This document shows positions 1-8,137 of a DNA stretch of 64,000 bases, piece by piece. Under the pieces are notes generated by a model. The model saw only the letters and a list, made by a program, of their open reading frames with translations. It was not told the origin of the DNA and ran no database searches. This stretch comes from Paenibacillus pabuli (GTDB taxonomy: Bacteria > Bacillota > Bacilli > Paenibacillales > Paenibacillaceae): the NCBI RefSeq assembly GCF_039831995.1, contig NZ_JBDOIO010000005.1, positions 372,001 to 436,000 on the forward strand. Direction: 5' to 3'. Made by a program: the position numbers and the translations under genes. The first letter of the stretch is position 1. The number at the start of each line of letters is the position of its first letter.

Positions 1-900
1 CTGCGCGGTCTGCGCGTCGCGGACCGTGTCTGCTGCATCGGCTGAAGCGGCAGAACGGGCCTCCATGGCGCCGAGCGACCAAGGCTCGGCCTCCGTGCGA
101 AGCCGCTCATGCGGTCTGAGCGACTGTTCCGCGGTATTCAGCGTGTATTTCCGCTGATATCCGCGCGGTGTGACCATGAGTCCTTCATACATCATGGTCG
201 AGGAGTTACCTATGATGACGGTCGTCAGCATGCCGATATCATGATTCAACATATCTTCCAGCGTGGTCATCACGACATCCTGACGTTCACGATAGGCACT
301 TTTTACAAGTCCCACCGGCGTCTGGGGACTGCGATATCGCAGCAGCATCTCCTGAGTCTCCACGATCTGCCGCGTCCGGCGTCCACTACGAGGGTTGTAC
401 AGAGCAATGACAAAATCAGCCGCTGCTGCTGCTTCCACTCGGCGAATGATTGTCTCCCAAGGCGTAAGGTGGTCACTCAGACTGATCGTACATGCATCAT
501 GCATCACAGGCGCACCCAGCAAGGAAGCGCAGGATTGAATGGCAGATACACCCGGAATAACCTCTACGCCGACGCCGCTTTCCGGCTTCCAGCCCTGCTC
601 CATCAGTACCTCATACACCAGTCCTGCCATGCCGTATACACCTGCATCTCCACTGGAGATTACCGCAACAATTTTGCCCATCTCCGCCTGTCTGACCGCT
701 TCCTGTGCCCGGCTTACTTCCTCGGTCATGCCTGTCCGCACAATCTCCTGTCCGTCCAGGAGTGGACGAATCAGGTCAACGTAGGTGTTATAACCAATAA
801 TGACCTCGCTCTCCCGAAGTGCCTCCAATGCCCGTGTGGTGATATGCTCCATGGCTCCCGGGCCAAAGCCGATAATCAGCAGCTTTCCTTGACTCTGCAT
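1..900 (-). CDS. cobJ: precorrin-3B C17-methyltransferase, C-terminus cut by window edge
   Basis: Read on the minus strand from an ATG at 900 behind a GGAGGAGAAG-type ribosome-binding site; the frame is open for all 300 codons to the window edge, so the C-terminus is missing. The N-terminus has the tetrapyrrole methylase glycine-rich pattern (IIGFGPGAMEHIT), then the SAM-binding SSGDAGVYGMA stretch and IPGVSAIQSCASLLGAP, followed by LYNPRSGRR typical of the CobJ/CbiH branch. The family methylates precorrin-3B (or the cobalt form) at C17 with ring contraction in corrin synthesis. The tail after about residue 245 is Ala/Glu-rich and may lead into an extension or fusion outside the window. It lies downstream of a B12 riboswitch and terminator, which fits B12-repressed synthesis. 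Confidence 0.88.
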   Translation of the reverse strand, partial: MQSQGKLLIIGFGPGAMEHITTRALEALRESEVIIGYNTYVDLIRPLLDGQEIVRTGMTEEVSRAQEAVRQAEMGKIVAVISSGDAGVYGMAGLVYEVLMEQGWKPESGVGVEVIPGVSAIQSCASLLGAPVMHDACTISLSDHLTPWETIIRRVEAAAAADFVIALYNPRSGRRTRQIVETQEMLLRYRSPQTPVGLVKSAYRERQDVVMTTLEDMLNHDIGMLTTVIIGNSSTMMYEGLMVTPRGYQRKYTLNTAEQSLRPHERLRTEAEPWSLGAMEARSAASADAADTVRDAQTAQ

Positions 901-1044
901 TGCTTCTCCTCCTCCATCTCCCTGCTCACCCTTAGCACGTCAGTAACATCTATATCACGCTTCTACAGCTATGGTTTGTGGTTGATCGTTTGATCATTGG
1001 CGCCACGCCGTTCGACCTTCTTATCCCTTGTAATCTAAAACAGT

Positions 1045-1073
1045 GAAGAAGGACGGCTTGACCGACCTTCTTC
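1045..1073 (-). other. imperfect hairpin in cobJ leader
   Basis: GAAGAAGG (1045-1052) pairs with CCTTCTTC (1066-1073) and an inner CGG pairs with CCG across single mismatches. On the minus strand it is followed only by ACTGTTTTAG, so it is at best a weak terminator. It sits between the riboswitch terminator and cobJ. It may be a second leader structure or an mRNA-stability hairpin. Confidence 0.4.
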
Positions 1074-1126
1074 TTCGCGGCATGTTCGATCCATTCCGAT
1101 TCCAGATTGATTCCCTGAAAATAAAC

Positions 1127-1157
1127 AAAAAAATCCCATCCTTATAACGGATGGGAT
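1127..1157 (-). terminator. intrinsic terminator, expression platform of the B12 riboswitch
   Basis: Perfect 9-bp stem ATCCCATCC/GGATGGGAT (1133-1141 with 1149-1157), a 7-nt loop and six T on the minus strand (1132-1127). It lies about 155 nt downstream of the B12 aptamer and upstream of cobJ, so it is most simply the ligand-controlled terminator. Confidence 0.85.
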
Positions 1158-1313
1158 ACGTATGTACGTACACTCAAGAAGACAGTCCACGGCCCTATAG
1201 TGGATAGACCTGTGGCTGCATGGCCGCAAAGGGCCTGCCAGGCGAACCGATGGTTCGCCCGTTTCCTGATTCTTCGTACACCACTCCTTTCCGCGAAGGG
1301 TTCGGTGACACAT

Positions 1314-1474
1314 GCAAGGTAGGTCTCCTGGCTCTGGATCATCAGCTTCCTTTTCTGTCTTCCCCGGATGGTCGAGTGACATGGATGAAAAGGGCTTCCC
1401 CATTACAGTGGCGGGACCGCTCGGGACTTGCACCCGATTCCCTGTTACCTCTTGCTCACGCAAGAGCACCTTGC
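1314..1474 (-). promoter_or_regulatory. cobalamin (B12) riboswitch aptamer
   Basis: On the minus strand the closing stem GCAAGG (1474-1469) pairs with CCTTGC (1319-1314). Between them are the conserved core elements: CAGGGAATCGGGTGCAAGTC, then GAGCGGTCCCGCCACTGTA, and the B12 box AGCCAGGAGACCTACC at 1333-1318. These are the signature blocks of the cobalamin riboswitch class. Downstream comes a perfect 8-bp hairpin GGCGAACC/GGTTCGCC (1241-1259) and then the terminator at 1127-1157. Binding of cobalamin is expected to terminate transcription before cobJ. Open frames reading through this region are not genes. Confidence 0.95.
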
Positions 1475-1571
1475 TTGTTTTCATGAATGATATTGGTTTC
1501 ATCATAACACCGCTCAGGAAAAAAAGTCCATGCTTATGATGCTTGTCCAATATTCTATTTTCAGACAAAAC

Positions 1572-1601
1572 AAAAAAATTCTGATCCAGAACGGATCAGA
1601 A
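1572..1601 (-). terminator. intrinsic terminator after hemD
   Basis: Perfect stem TTCTGATCC/GGATCAGAA (1579-1587 with 1593-1601) with a 5-nt loop, followed on the minus strand by seven T (1578-1572). It is about 80 nt past the hemD stop and separates hemD from the riboswitch leader. Confidence 0.88.
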
Positions 1602-1681
1602 CTTGAATGACGATATTCATATGCGAAACTCTCATAACGACTTACCGGATACTTTATAAGGCATATGTCCAGATCTGCGTG

Positions 1682-2506
1682 TCAGGATTTATTGGCATGT
1701 GCTGCAGCAATATATCGTCCCAGTTCAACGATGAGCGCTCCCATCTTTTCTTCCTCCGGAACAACCCGTGCTTCAATACCTTCTTCAAGCATGGCGTTCG
1801 CAGTCACCTTGCCTACAGATGCAGGAATTACAGCTTCCCGGAAAGCCTGCTGCATCTGTTCCAGCTTGCCTTGGGAAGCTGCATATGCTGACAAAAACCG
1901 TACTTGGGGGCCGCTGGTGAATGCTACAGCGTCGACCTCATGCTGCACGATTTCATTCAAAAGCAATTCGAGTTCGGCCTCTTCTGGCGGCACATGACGA
2001 TAAGGCAAAACCTGTCTTACCTGTGCACCCTGTTCCTCCAGCCAGTTGACCAGCTTCGGTGCAGTCTCCCCGTGAAGCTGGAGCATGACTTTTTTGCCTG
2101 CCAGATCATGTGGGGCGAACTCCCGGATCAGCCCATCCGTACTGCCATCATCATCCCGGACCAGCGGTGCGAGCTTGCGCTTACGAAGTGCATTCACCGT
2201 TTTGTATCCTCTTGCCGCAATCGAGGCTTCCGACAGGACATCCAGCAGTTGACCGGCAATGTCCATATCCTCTGCCATTTCAAATATGGCATCGAGCCCC
2301 ATCCCTGTAGTTAACACCGCCCAGTCGGGTGGATCAGAGATTAAAGAGACAAGACCATCGCGTATGCTCCGATCATCCAGGAATACCGTTCCCTGTGCTG
2401 GCCGCACGAGTGGAATACCACCCATTTTCTCAACCAACAAGGCCATTTCCTTGGATTTACGTGGTCCTGTCAGCGCTACACGTACACCTGCCAAATATTG
2501 AGCCAT
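1682..2506 (-). CDS. hemD: uroporphyrinogen-III synthase
   Basis: A 274-residue HEM4-family protein. The N-terminus LAGVRVALTGPRKSKEMALLVEKMGG and the C-terminal VDAVAFTSGPQVRFLSAYA and VIPASVGKVTANAMLEEGI segments are the usual two-domain signatures of the enzyme that closes hydroxymethylbilane to uroporphyrinogen III, the common precursor of heme, siroheme and corrins. Length fits the family (about 250-280). It stands alone with its own terminator and lies upstream of the B12 riboswitch, so the riboswitch should not control it. Catalytic residues are poorly conserved in this family, so the call rests on overall pattern. A dedicated siroheme or B12 role is possible but not shown. Confidence 0.85.
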   Translation of the reverse strand: MAQYLAGVRVALTGPRKSKEMALLVEKMGGIPLVRPAQGTVFLDDRSIRDGLVSLISDPPDWAVLTTGMGLDAIFEMAEDMDIAGQLLDVLSEASIAARGYKTVNALRKRKLAPLVRDDDGSTDGLIREFAPHDLAGKKVMLQLHGETAPKLVNWLEEQGAQVRQVLPYRHVPPEEAELELLLNEIVQHEVDAVAFTSGPQVRFLSAYAASQGKLEQMQQAFREAVIPASVGKVTANAMLEEGIEARVVPEEEKMGALIVELGRYIAAAHANKS

Positions 2507-2637
2507 TCATGTTTCCCCCCAGTTCGTTCGTCCGAACGTCATTCGTTTGACTACAGTATACAGGGTAGTCTCATGGAGGGAAACCTCGTTTCACGTCATT
2601 TGGCCTGTTCTTCTATAACGATTTTTTATGATTGGCA

Positions 2638-3843
2638 TTAGGAAGGCTGAAGCTCGCCCCCCTGCATGTCATCATGTCCTGTCTCGTCTTCCTGATCCGA
2701 ACCGTGTCTTTTTTCCCCCTGTTCATCCTGTTTTTTGCTTGTATCGCGATGCTTCTCTCCTTCGCGTGAGGAGTCCCTTTCCTTTTTACGTGGCCGAAGA
2801 AACACGAAAAGAATGATGGGAAAGAGCACTTCGAATAGAATGGCAATCCATGTCCACTCCCGCGTGAAGCGGAACAGCTGAATTGCATTCTTAAAAAACC
2901 AAAATGCACATACGAATCCAACAAGCGCAACTGGACCGGTCATGAGCTTCCCGGATACTTTGGGAATCATTCGCTTCAGTCCCCAGCATATAAAATACAG
3001 GTCAAATGCAATTTTTGTAATCATGGTAGGCAGGGTGGCCGCAGCCAGTGCCAGGTCGAACCGGTCCAGAAAGTCACTTACTTGCAGTTGTCTGGCAAGT
3101 TCATACGAAGGATATACCAGCCTTGATGCGATCGGCACACCAATGGAGGTAATGGTCTCGATCATAATCAGCATCATCAGCAAGGCAGCAATCGTTATTC
3201 CCCAAGTCACGGATTTGAACCGAAAGTCGCTTCCCTTGATGACAAAAGGCAATGCAACCATCTCACCAAAGAAAGAGAAGATATACCAGCTTCCTTTGCC
3301 GACACCTGCTGCATCAACATCAAAGTACGGCATCAGATTTTCCAGGTTCACTTGCTGAATCAACATGAACGGGACGACAACCGAGTTTAACAAGAACAGG
3401 GTGATGTAAAGCTCTGACATCCCGATTAAAGAACCCAGCCCTCCCCTTACGATAAACACAGCCATGACCAAGAGAGACAACACAACGATGGATATGGGCG
3501 TCGTCTCGAGCAAAGTAATACTTACGTAGTCACCGATCAGCCGGATGTCACGGGCAAACACAATAAGAAAAAACAAGATGTACATTAAGCCCGTCACCCG
3601 TCCCAAAAAGGGAAATCTTTCGACCAAAGACTCGAACAAGTCCTGATCGGGGAACCTCCCCTGGACACGATTTAACATCCACATGGATGCAAGCATGACC
3701 AGAAACACAGGGATATAGGATAGATAGGCATGCTGTTCGGCATAGAAAATGGCCTGAGCATGAGGTTGAATCAACGTACCCGTTATACTCAGCAGCAAGA
3801 CCAGCAGCGTAAGCTGCCGGTTAGTCACCCTCTGATTCATCAA
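2638..3843 (-). CDS. spore germinant receptor B subunit (GerAB/GerKB permease family)
   Basis: A 401-residue integral membrane protein with about ten hydrophobic segments between residues 10 and 350, of the amino-acid-permease-like GerAB family. In these receptors the B subunit binds the germinant in the inner membrane of the spore. The N-terminus (RVTNRQLTLLVLLLSITGTLIQ) and the GGLGSLIGMSELY loop are family-typical. It is the last gene of the operon, 49 nt after the small membrane gene. Unusual is a strongly charged tail of about 50 residues after the last membrane segment, rich in Lys, Glu, Asp, Gln and His, about 35-40 residues longer than typical B subunits. The specific germinant cannot be predicted. 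Confidence 0.9.
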   Translation of the reverse strand: MMNQRVTNRQLTLLVLLLSITGTLIQPHAQAIFYAEQHAYLSYIPVFLVMLASMWMLNRVQGRFPDQDLFESLVERFPFLGRVTGLMYILFFLIVFARDIRLIGDYVSITLLETTPISIVVLSLLVMAVFIVRGGLGSLIGMSELYITLFLLNSVVVPFMLIQQVNLENLMPYFDVDAAGVGKGSWYIFSFFGEMVALPFVIKGSDFRFKSVTWGITIAALLMMLIMIETITSIGVPIASRLVYPSYELARQLQVSDFLDRFDLALAAATLPTMITKIAFDLYFICWGLKRMIPKVSGKLMTGPVALVGFVCAFWFFKNAIQLFRFTREWTWIAILFEVLFPIILFVFLRPRKKERDSSREGEKHRDTSKKQDEQGEKRHGSDQEDETGHDDMQGGELQPS

Positions 3844-3892
3844 ATACCTCCTTTCTATCTGCTCATCCGAATCGGAAGATATGTCGATACAT

Positions 3893-4114
3893 CTATGGGA
3901 GGGGCAAGTACCGTTGAATCCAATGGGTCAGCCAAACCGTGATAAAGAAGGTTTTGTTCAGATGGGTAACATATAACCAAATCCCGATGCTGCATGCAAT
4001 CACCCCATAGGATAACCAACGGTTAATCGCTGCTGCCTGCCTCAAGTGCTTCAAGTCCATGATGACGACAGCGATGACCATGGCCAGATACGTAAACAAC
4101 AATGGCTTAATCAT
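3893..4114 (-). CDS. small two-TM protein of the ger operon (D-subunit-like)
   Basis: A 73-residue protein with two predicted membrane segments (about residues 4-20 and 33-51) and a short C-terminal tail rich in aromatic residues. Its ATG lies inside the last codons of the upstream C-subunit gene, an 8-nt overlap indicating translational coupling. Small two-TM proteins encoded in ger operons of Bacillus (called D subunits, for example GerKD and GerUD) modulate germinant-receptor function. The position and topology fit that class. Sequence similarity was not tested, so the functional assignment is inference. Confidence 0.7.
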   Translation of the reverse strand: MIKPLLFTYLAMVIAVVIMDLKHLRQAAAINRWLSYGVIACSIGIWLYVTHLNKTFFITVWLTHWIQRYLPLP

Positions 4115-5306
4115 GGACGATCTCCTCCTCGGTCAATCCAATCGGTTTATTGGTGATGCCTACATTCTCAATGATGATATGAGGCTCTACCACGACCTCC
4201 ATGTTCGGATAGATATCATACCAACGGTCCTTGATTTTATCCCATTCTTTCGGCATTTGCTGATGTATGGAACGGCCCAACCCCAGAATATCGGCATTAT
4301 ACTTTCGCTGGAGCAGCCTTACGCCTTCCTCAATATCATCTTTAACTTTTTTGTGGATCGCTTCGTTCAGACTCACAATTTCCCGTTCACGCAGGTCGCC
4401 ATAATCCGATTCGTTATCTACCAAGATCCCCTTGGCGTACAATTGAATGGTCACGCTTACTTTGTCATCGCGGATATGCGGTTGAAACGACGAATTGTTT
4501 TCGTTGAGCTTGATGAACAGGCTCCCTTCGCCCTTCGGAGCCTTGAGCAGCACTTCCGGGGTATTTGCTTCACCCATAGCCAAAATAAGTGCATCCGCGG
4601 GTGCCTTTTCAATCATGCCTACAAGCTTGTCTTTTTTGAAAATGGCCAATCCATCCAACTTGATGTTGGTTTTGACATCCTTCCAATCCTTCGGAACGTT
4701 TTCCGTAATGGAAGCGATCGGGAGAAAAGGATCTATCCCATCCGAAAGGATGGAATCGATAAAGAGTTTAAGCGAGCGCGGATTACGCATGTTCAGGAAA
4801 CACAATTCCCTTACCATTTCCGAGGGGAATTTTTCAATCGGTGCGTCCGCGTCGAGAACCTTAAACGCTTCACCCTTGGTGACTACAGGCATCGCAGACA
4901 GACGATTCAGTGGGTATCTGGTTAACAAGTCCAGCATGGGGGCAACCCCTTCCCTCGCCAAATCCTCTCCGATCAGCAGCGTACGCCGATGTGCATAATA
5001 AAGCCGCCGGGACAGAGCTTTTTGCCCTTCAAGCGAGGTACCGCGAAAGGTTTTGGCTGTCGTGGACAGCATGAACCAGGATTTATCCCCGCTTGTGCCT
5101 CCTCCGCCTCCTTCACTTCCAGCGGCACCAGACTGACCAGGCAGAGCAATTTGCAGACTTGTTCTGTAATCCTGCTTCTCCTTGTCGATGGCAATGCCAA
5201 TTACAAATGCAATATCATTAATTTCTTCACGATCCCAACAGCCAGACAACAAAAGGGTACACAGGAACAGCAGCACTATTGTGCGATACTTATGCATGAA
5301 ATGCAT
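4107..5306 (-). CDS. spore germinant receptor C subunit, lipoprotein (GerAC/GerKC family)
   Basis: A 399-residue lipoprotein starting at the ATG at 5306, 4 nt after the A-subunit stop, with GAGGGGTGG as ribosome-binding site; a longer reading from 5354 would overlap the A gene and spoil the signal peptide. Signal peptide with lipobox LLSGC (Cys23) followed by WDREEINDIAFVIGIAIDKE, the family N-terminus. C subunits sit on the outer face of the inner spore membrane and are needed for receptor function. A Gly/Ser-rich loop (SGAAGSEGGGGGTSGDKS, about residues 59-76) follows the first strand. The end overlaps the small D-like gene. Confidence 0.92.
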   Translation of the reverse strand: MHFMHKYRTIVLLFLCTLLLSGCWDREEINDIAFVIGIAIDKEKQDYRTSLQIALPGQSGAAGSEGGGGGTSGDKSWFMLSTTAKTFRGTSLEGQKALSRRLYYAHRRTLLIGEDLAREGVAPMLDLLTRYPLNRLSAMPVVTKGEAFKVLDADAPIEKFPSEMVRELCFLNMRNPRSLKLFIDSILSDGIDPFLPIASITENVPKDWKDVKTNIKLDGLAIFKKDKLVGMIEKAPADALILAMGEANTPEVLLKAPKGEGSLFIKLNENNSSFQPHIRDDKVSVTIQLYAKGILVDNESDYGDLREREIVSLNEAIHKKVKDDIEEGVRLLQRKYNADILGLGRSIHQQMPKEWDKIKDRWYDIYPNMEVVVEPHIIIENVGITNKPIGLTEEEIVHD

Positions 5307-5310
5307 GAGC

Positions 5311-6894
5311 TTACCACCCCTCTTCGGCTTCTGGCGAACCGTTGATTTTGGCATTCATACGCTTCTGATCCCGATGCACTGTGGAAGGACGACGGATCAT
5401 TTTCCACCATGGTGCACGAATCACAATATCCTTGGTATCTGTCTTGTTGTATGGACTCAGCCCCGACAGATACGGCACACCAAAGGAAGTCATCTGCGTC
5501 AGATGGACCGAGATCAGTACCAGTCCGATTACAATGCCGTACAATCCGAGCGCGCCGGCGAGAAGCATGATCGGAAACCGCAGCAAACGAACCGTAATGG
5601 CAAAGTTAAAGCGCGGGATGGTAAATGACGCAATACCCGTCATCGATACGATAATAACCATCGGCGCAGATACAATTCCGGCCTGAACCGCTGCTTGTCC
5701 GATCACGAGCGCCCCGAGAATACTAACGGCCTGGCCCACCGTTTTTGGCAACCTAACCCCGGCTTCACGCAAGGCCTCAAATGACAATTCCATAATAAGA
5801 GCTTCCACCACCGCCGGAAACGGGATGGCCTCCCTTGCCCCGGCGATACTCAGAATCAGCGTGGTTGGCAGCATGTCCTGATGGAAAGTTGTAATAGCGA
5901 TATACAGTGCTGGCAGAAACAGTGCGATAGCTACAAACAGAAACCGGATCCAGCGCACCAGATTGCTGATAAAGAACCGTTCATAATAATCCTCACTGGC
6001 CTGCAGCATCTGCCACATGGTAACCGGACCAATTAGGGCAAACGGGCTGCCATCCACAAGAATGGCAAAGCGGCCTTCCAGCAGATTACCAACCGTCGTA
6101 TCCGGACGTTCCGTATAATGCATCTGGGGGAACGGGGAATACGGATGATCTTCAATTAATTCCTCGATATATCCCGTTTCGAGAACACCATCGATTTTGA
6201 TCTTGTTCAGGCGGTTTTTGACATCCTTGATCAACTTGGGATCCGCAATATCATCCAAATACGTCAGCACGACATTGGTTTTGGTCTCTGTTCCGATGGT
6301 CATGCTCAACATTTTGAGCGAAGAGGTTTTTAACTTAAAACGAATCAGTGCCGTGTTTACACGCAATGTCTCCGTAAACCCTTCACGGGGACCTCGGATA
6401 ACGGATTCCGTTTGCGGCTCCTCTACTCCCCGGCGGACACCGCCTTTGACATTAAAGAGCCAGGCATCCCGGCTTCCATTAATCAGCAGCAGTGCCGAGG
6501 ATTCCAGTACACCATCTGCCGCTGCAGCCCAGGAGTCAACCTTTTTCACTTGAGTAAGCGCAATTCGGGTATCATCAATCGGGACATCAGGTTCATCAGT
6601 ACGCTGCTCGATCAGCCCTCGAATCAGTGGACGCAGCATATGGTCCTGAATATCCGCCGAATTCACAATCCCTTCGATATATACGAGAAGTCCTTGAACT
6701 TCAGGTGAAATCATGACATTGCGGAAAACCACATCCGAACTATCCGAGAAGATGTCCTCAAGCGCAAGCATATGGCTCTCATGTGTCAGTCCGATCGGTT
6801 GCTTTAGAATGGGCGGAGACGGCAGCCCCAAGGGTACATGTTTTTTTTCGGTTGAGTTTGGGGTAGCTTCTTTTCCAGTTTTCCTGTCGGCCAT
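5311..6894 (-). CDS. spore germinant receptor A subunit (GerAA/GerKA family)
   Basis: A 527-residue GerA-family protein: a soluble N-terminal half (to about residue 310), then four to five membrane segments and a basic C-terminus. Family signatures include SSDVVFRNVMIS, GVRRGVEEPQTESVIRGPREGFTE, DGSPFALIGPVTMWQ and EALIMELSFEALREAGVRLP. A subunits oligomerise in the spore inner membrane and are thought to form the ion channel opened by germinant. It is the first gene of the operon, with ribosome-binding site GGAGGG six nt before the ATG, and is followed by C, D-like and B genes. Confidence 0.93.
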   Translation of the reverse strand: MADRKTGKEATPNSTEKKHVPLGLPSPPILKQPIGLTHESHMLALEDIFSDSSDVVFRNVMISPEVQGLLVYIEGIVNSADIQDHMLRPLIRGLIEQRTDEPDVPIDDTRIALTQVKKVDSWAAAADGVLESSALLLINGSRDAWLFNVKGGVRRGVEEPQTESVIRGPREGFTETLRVNTALIRFKLKTSSLKMLSMTIGTETKTNVVLTYLDDIADPKLIKDVKNRLNKIKIDGVLETGYIEELIEDHPYSPFPQMHYTERPDTTVGNLLEGRFAILVDGSPFALIGPVTMWQMLQASEDYYERFFISNLVRWIRFLFVAIALFLPALYIAITTFHQDMLPTTLILSIAGAREAIPFPAVVEALIMELSFEALREAGVRLPKTVGQAVSILGALVIGQAAVQAGIVSAPMVIIVSMTGIASFTIPRFNFAITVRLLRFPIMLLAGALGLYGIVIGLVLISVHLTQMTSFGVPYLSGLSPYNKTDTKDIVIRAPWWKMIRRPSTVHRDQKRMNAKINGSPEAEEGW

Positions 6895-6946
6895 GTCCGT
6901 CCCTCCGCTCTTTTTTATACAAGGTAGCTTGTGCCAGATGTTCGGG

Positions 6947-6977
6947 AATTATGTGGACGATTTACAAAAATCCATGC
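6947..6977 (-). promoter_or_regulatory. candidate sigma-G-type forespore promoter of ger operon
   Basis: On the minus strand GCATG (6977-6973) and CATAATT (6953-6947) resemble the sigma-G/sigma-F elements GHATR and CATNHTA. The spacer is 19 nt, slightly longer than the usual 17-18. It lies about 50 nt upstream of the A-subunit ATG. ger operons are normally sigma-G-dependent, which is why the site was sought. Confidence 0.35.
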
Positions 6978-6997
6978 AGCTTTCCGGCTTCAGGTAA

Positions 6998-7031
6998 ACA
7001 AAAAAAGATCCCTGCGTTCGCAGAGATCTTT
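6998..7031 (-). terminator. intrinsic terminator after the siderophore-binding gene
   Basis: Stem AAAGATC-CTGCG pairing with CGCAG-GATCTTT (one mismatch) at 7004-7031, followed on the minus strand by a T-run. It ends the yclNOPQ-like operon and separates it from the ger operon. Confidence 0.85.
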
Positions 7032-7068
7032 CTTTCCCCATTCCAATATGTTGCGGTTCTTACTTCCG

Positions 7069-8055
7069 TTATTTGACGCTTGCATCCACTTCCTTGATCA
7101 TTTCCTGGATGGATTCCAGACCGCCACCAGACAAGTACCAGTAGTTCGGGTCAAGGTAAACAATATGTCCTTCTTTGTAAGCCGTCGTATTTTTGACCAG
7201 ATCATTCTCGATGACCTGCTTGGCCGGTGCAGCTTCCCCACTGCCTGCAACCACCGCACTGCGGTCTACCACAAACAGGTAATCCGGGTTCGTCTCCATC
7301 ACATATTCAAAAGAAACACTTTGTCCGTGAGTGGACACTTCAATATTGGCATCTGCTGGTGTAAAACCAAATACATCATGAATCACACCGAAACGCGAAC
7401 CTGCACCGTATGCACTCAGTTTGCCTTCATTGGTCAGTACGACCAGTGCATTTTTGCCTGCAGCCGTTACCTTGTCTTTCAATGCTTGGGCAGAGGCCTC
7501 GATGGAAGTCAATGCTTGCTCCGCTTCGGCTTCCTTGCCGAAAATCTCACCAAGTGTCTTCACGTTTTCCGTCAGGGAATTCATGTAATCTTCGGTGTCT
7601 ACCGCCATATAAATGGTAGGTGCAATCTTGCTCAATTCTTCATATGAATCCGACAGACGTCCCGAGATGATAATCAGGTCAGGACTCATGGCATTTACTT
7701 TTTCAAAATCAGCTTCTTTCAAACCACCGACGTTGGTATACTTGGCGTCTTTATACTTTTCCAGATATGGAGGAACGCCTTCTTGAGGAACACCGGCGAC
7801 TTCTACGCCCAACTGATCCAGGGTATCCAGCACACCATAGTCGAATACAACCACGTTTTGCGGATTCTTCTTCACTGTTGTCTCGCCTAGTTTATGTTTA
7901 ATGACGATTTCCTCACTGGACTGTTCTGCCCCAGCATTGGCCTCTGTACCTGTTCCTGTGCTTGCCCCCGTATTCTCCGCTGTTCTATTTCCCCCGCATG
8001 CTGCCAGCACCACAGACAATACTACGAGCAACGTAAACAACCAACCCTTTTTCAT
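7069..8055 (-). CDS. yclQ: siderophore ABC transporter substrate-binding lipoprotein, YclQ-like
   Basis: A 328-residue class III (PBP2/FepB-type) binding protein. Signal peptide with lipobox LAAC (Cys20), a Thr/Gly/Ala linker, then VVVFDYGVLDTLDQLGVEVAGVP, SPDLIIISGRLSDSYEELSKIAPTIYM and a C-terminal YWYLSGGGLESIQEMIKEV, typical of iron-siderophore receptors. The operon order (two permeases, ATPase, then binding protein) and the sequences match Bacillus subtilis yclNOPQ, a petrobactin importer. The exact siderophore is inferred only from that resemblance. It is 82 nt after the ATPase gene and ends at a terminator. Control by the upstream Fur box is expected. Confidence 0.85.
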   Translation of the reverse strand: MKKGWLFTLLVVLSVVLAACGGNRTAENTGASTGTGTEANAGAEQSSEEIVIKHKLGETTVKKNPQNVVVFDYGVLDTLDQLGVEVAGVPQEGVPPYLEKYKDAKYTNVGGLKEADFEKVNAMSPDLIIISGRLSDSYEELSKIAPTIYMAVDTEDYMNSLTENVKTLGEIFGKEAEAEQALTSIEASAQALKDKVTAAGKNALVVLTNEGKLSAYGAGSRFGVIHDVFGFTPADANIEVSTHGQSVSFEYVMETNPDYLFVVDRSAVVAGSGEAAPAKQVIENDLVKNTTAYKEGHIVYLDPNYWYLSGGGLESIQEMIKEVDASVK

Positions 8056-8137
8056 AAATAGACACCTCTCACTCTCTATATTGGTTTTAACTTTCTAATT
8101 GGAAAACGCTCTTCTTGGATTAATGCAATATGGCTAC

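Noticed and set aside
957-969. Third copy of the structured element
   Set aside because: Only CACGCTTCTACAG is shared; the CGATCGCTGTTAT block and flanking stems are missing.
109-993. 294-residue plus-strand open frame over the left end
   Set aside because: It lies antisense to cobJ, which has clear methylase motifs and a ribosome-binding site; the plus-strand translation is low-complexity His/Cys/Arg-rich.
1035-1568. 177-residue minus-strand open frame
   Set aside because: It runs through the B12 riboswitch and its terminator and has no protein-family features.
2525-2538. LexA-like inverted repeat upstream of hemD
   Set aside because: CGTTCGTCCGAACG has the half-sites in the opposite order to GAAC-N4-GTTC, and the nearby CGAATGACGTTCG is one base too short.
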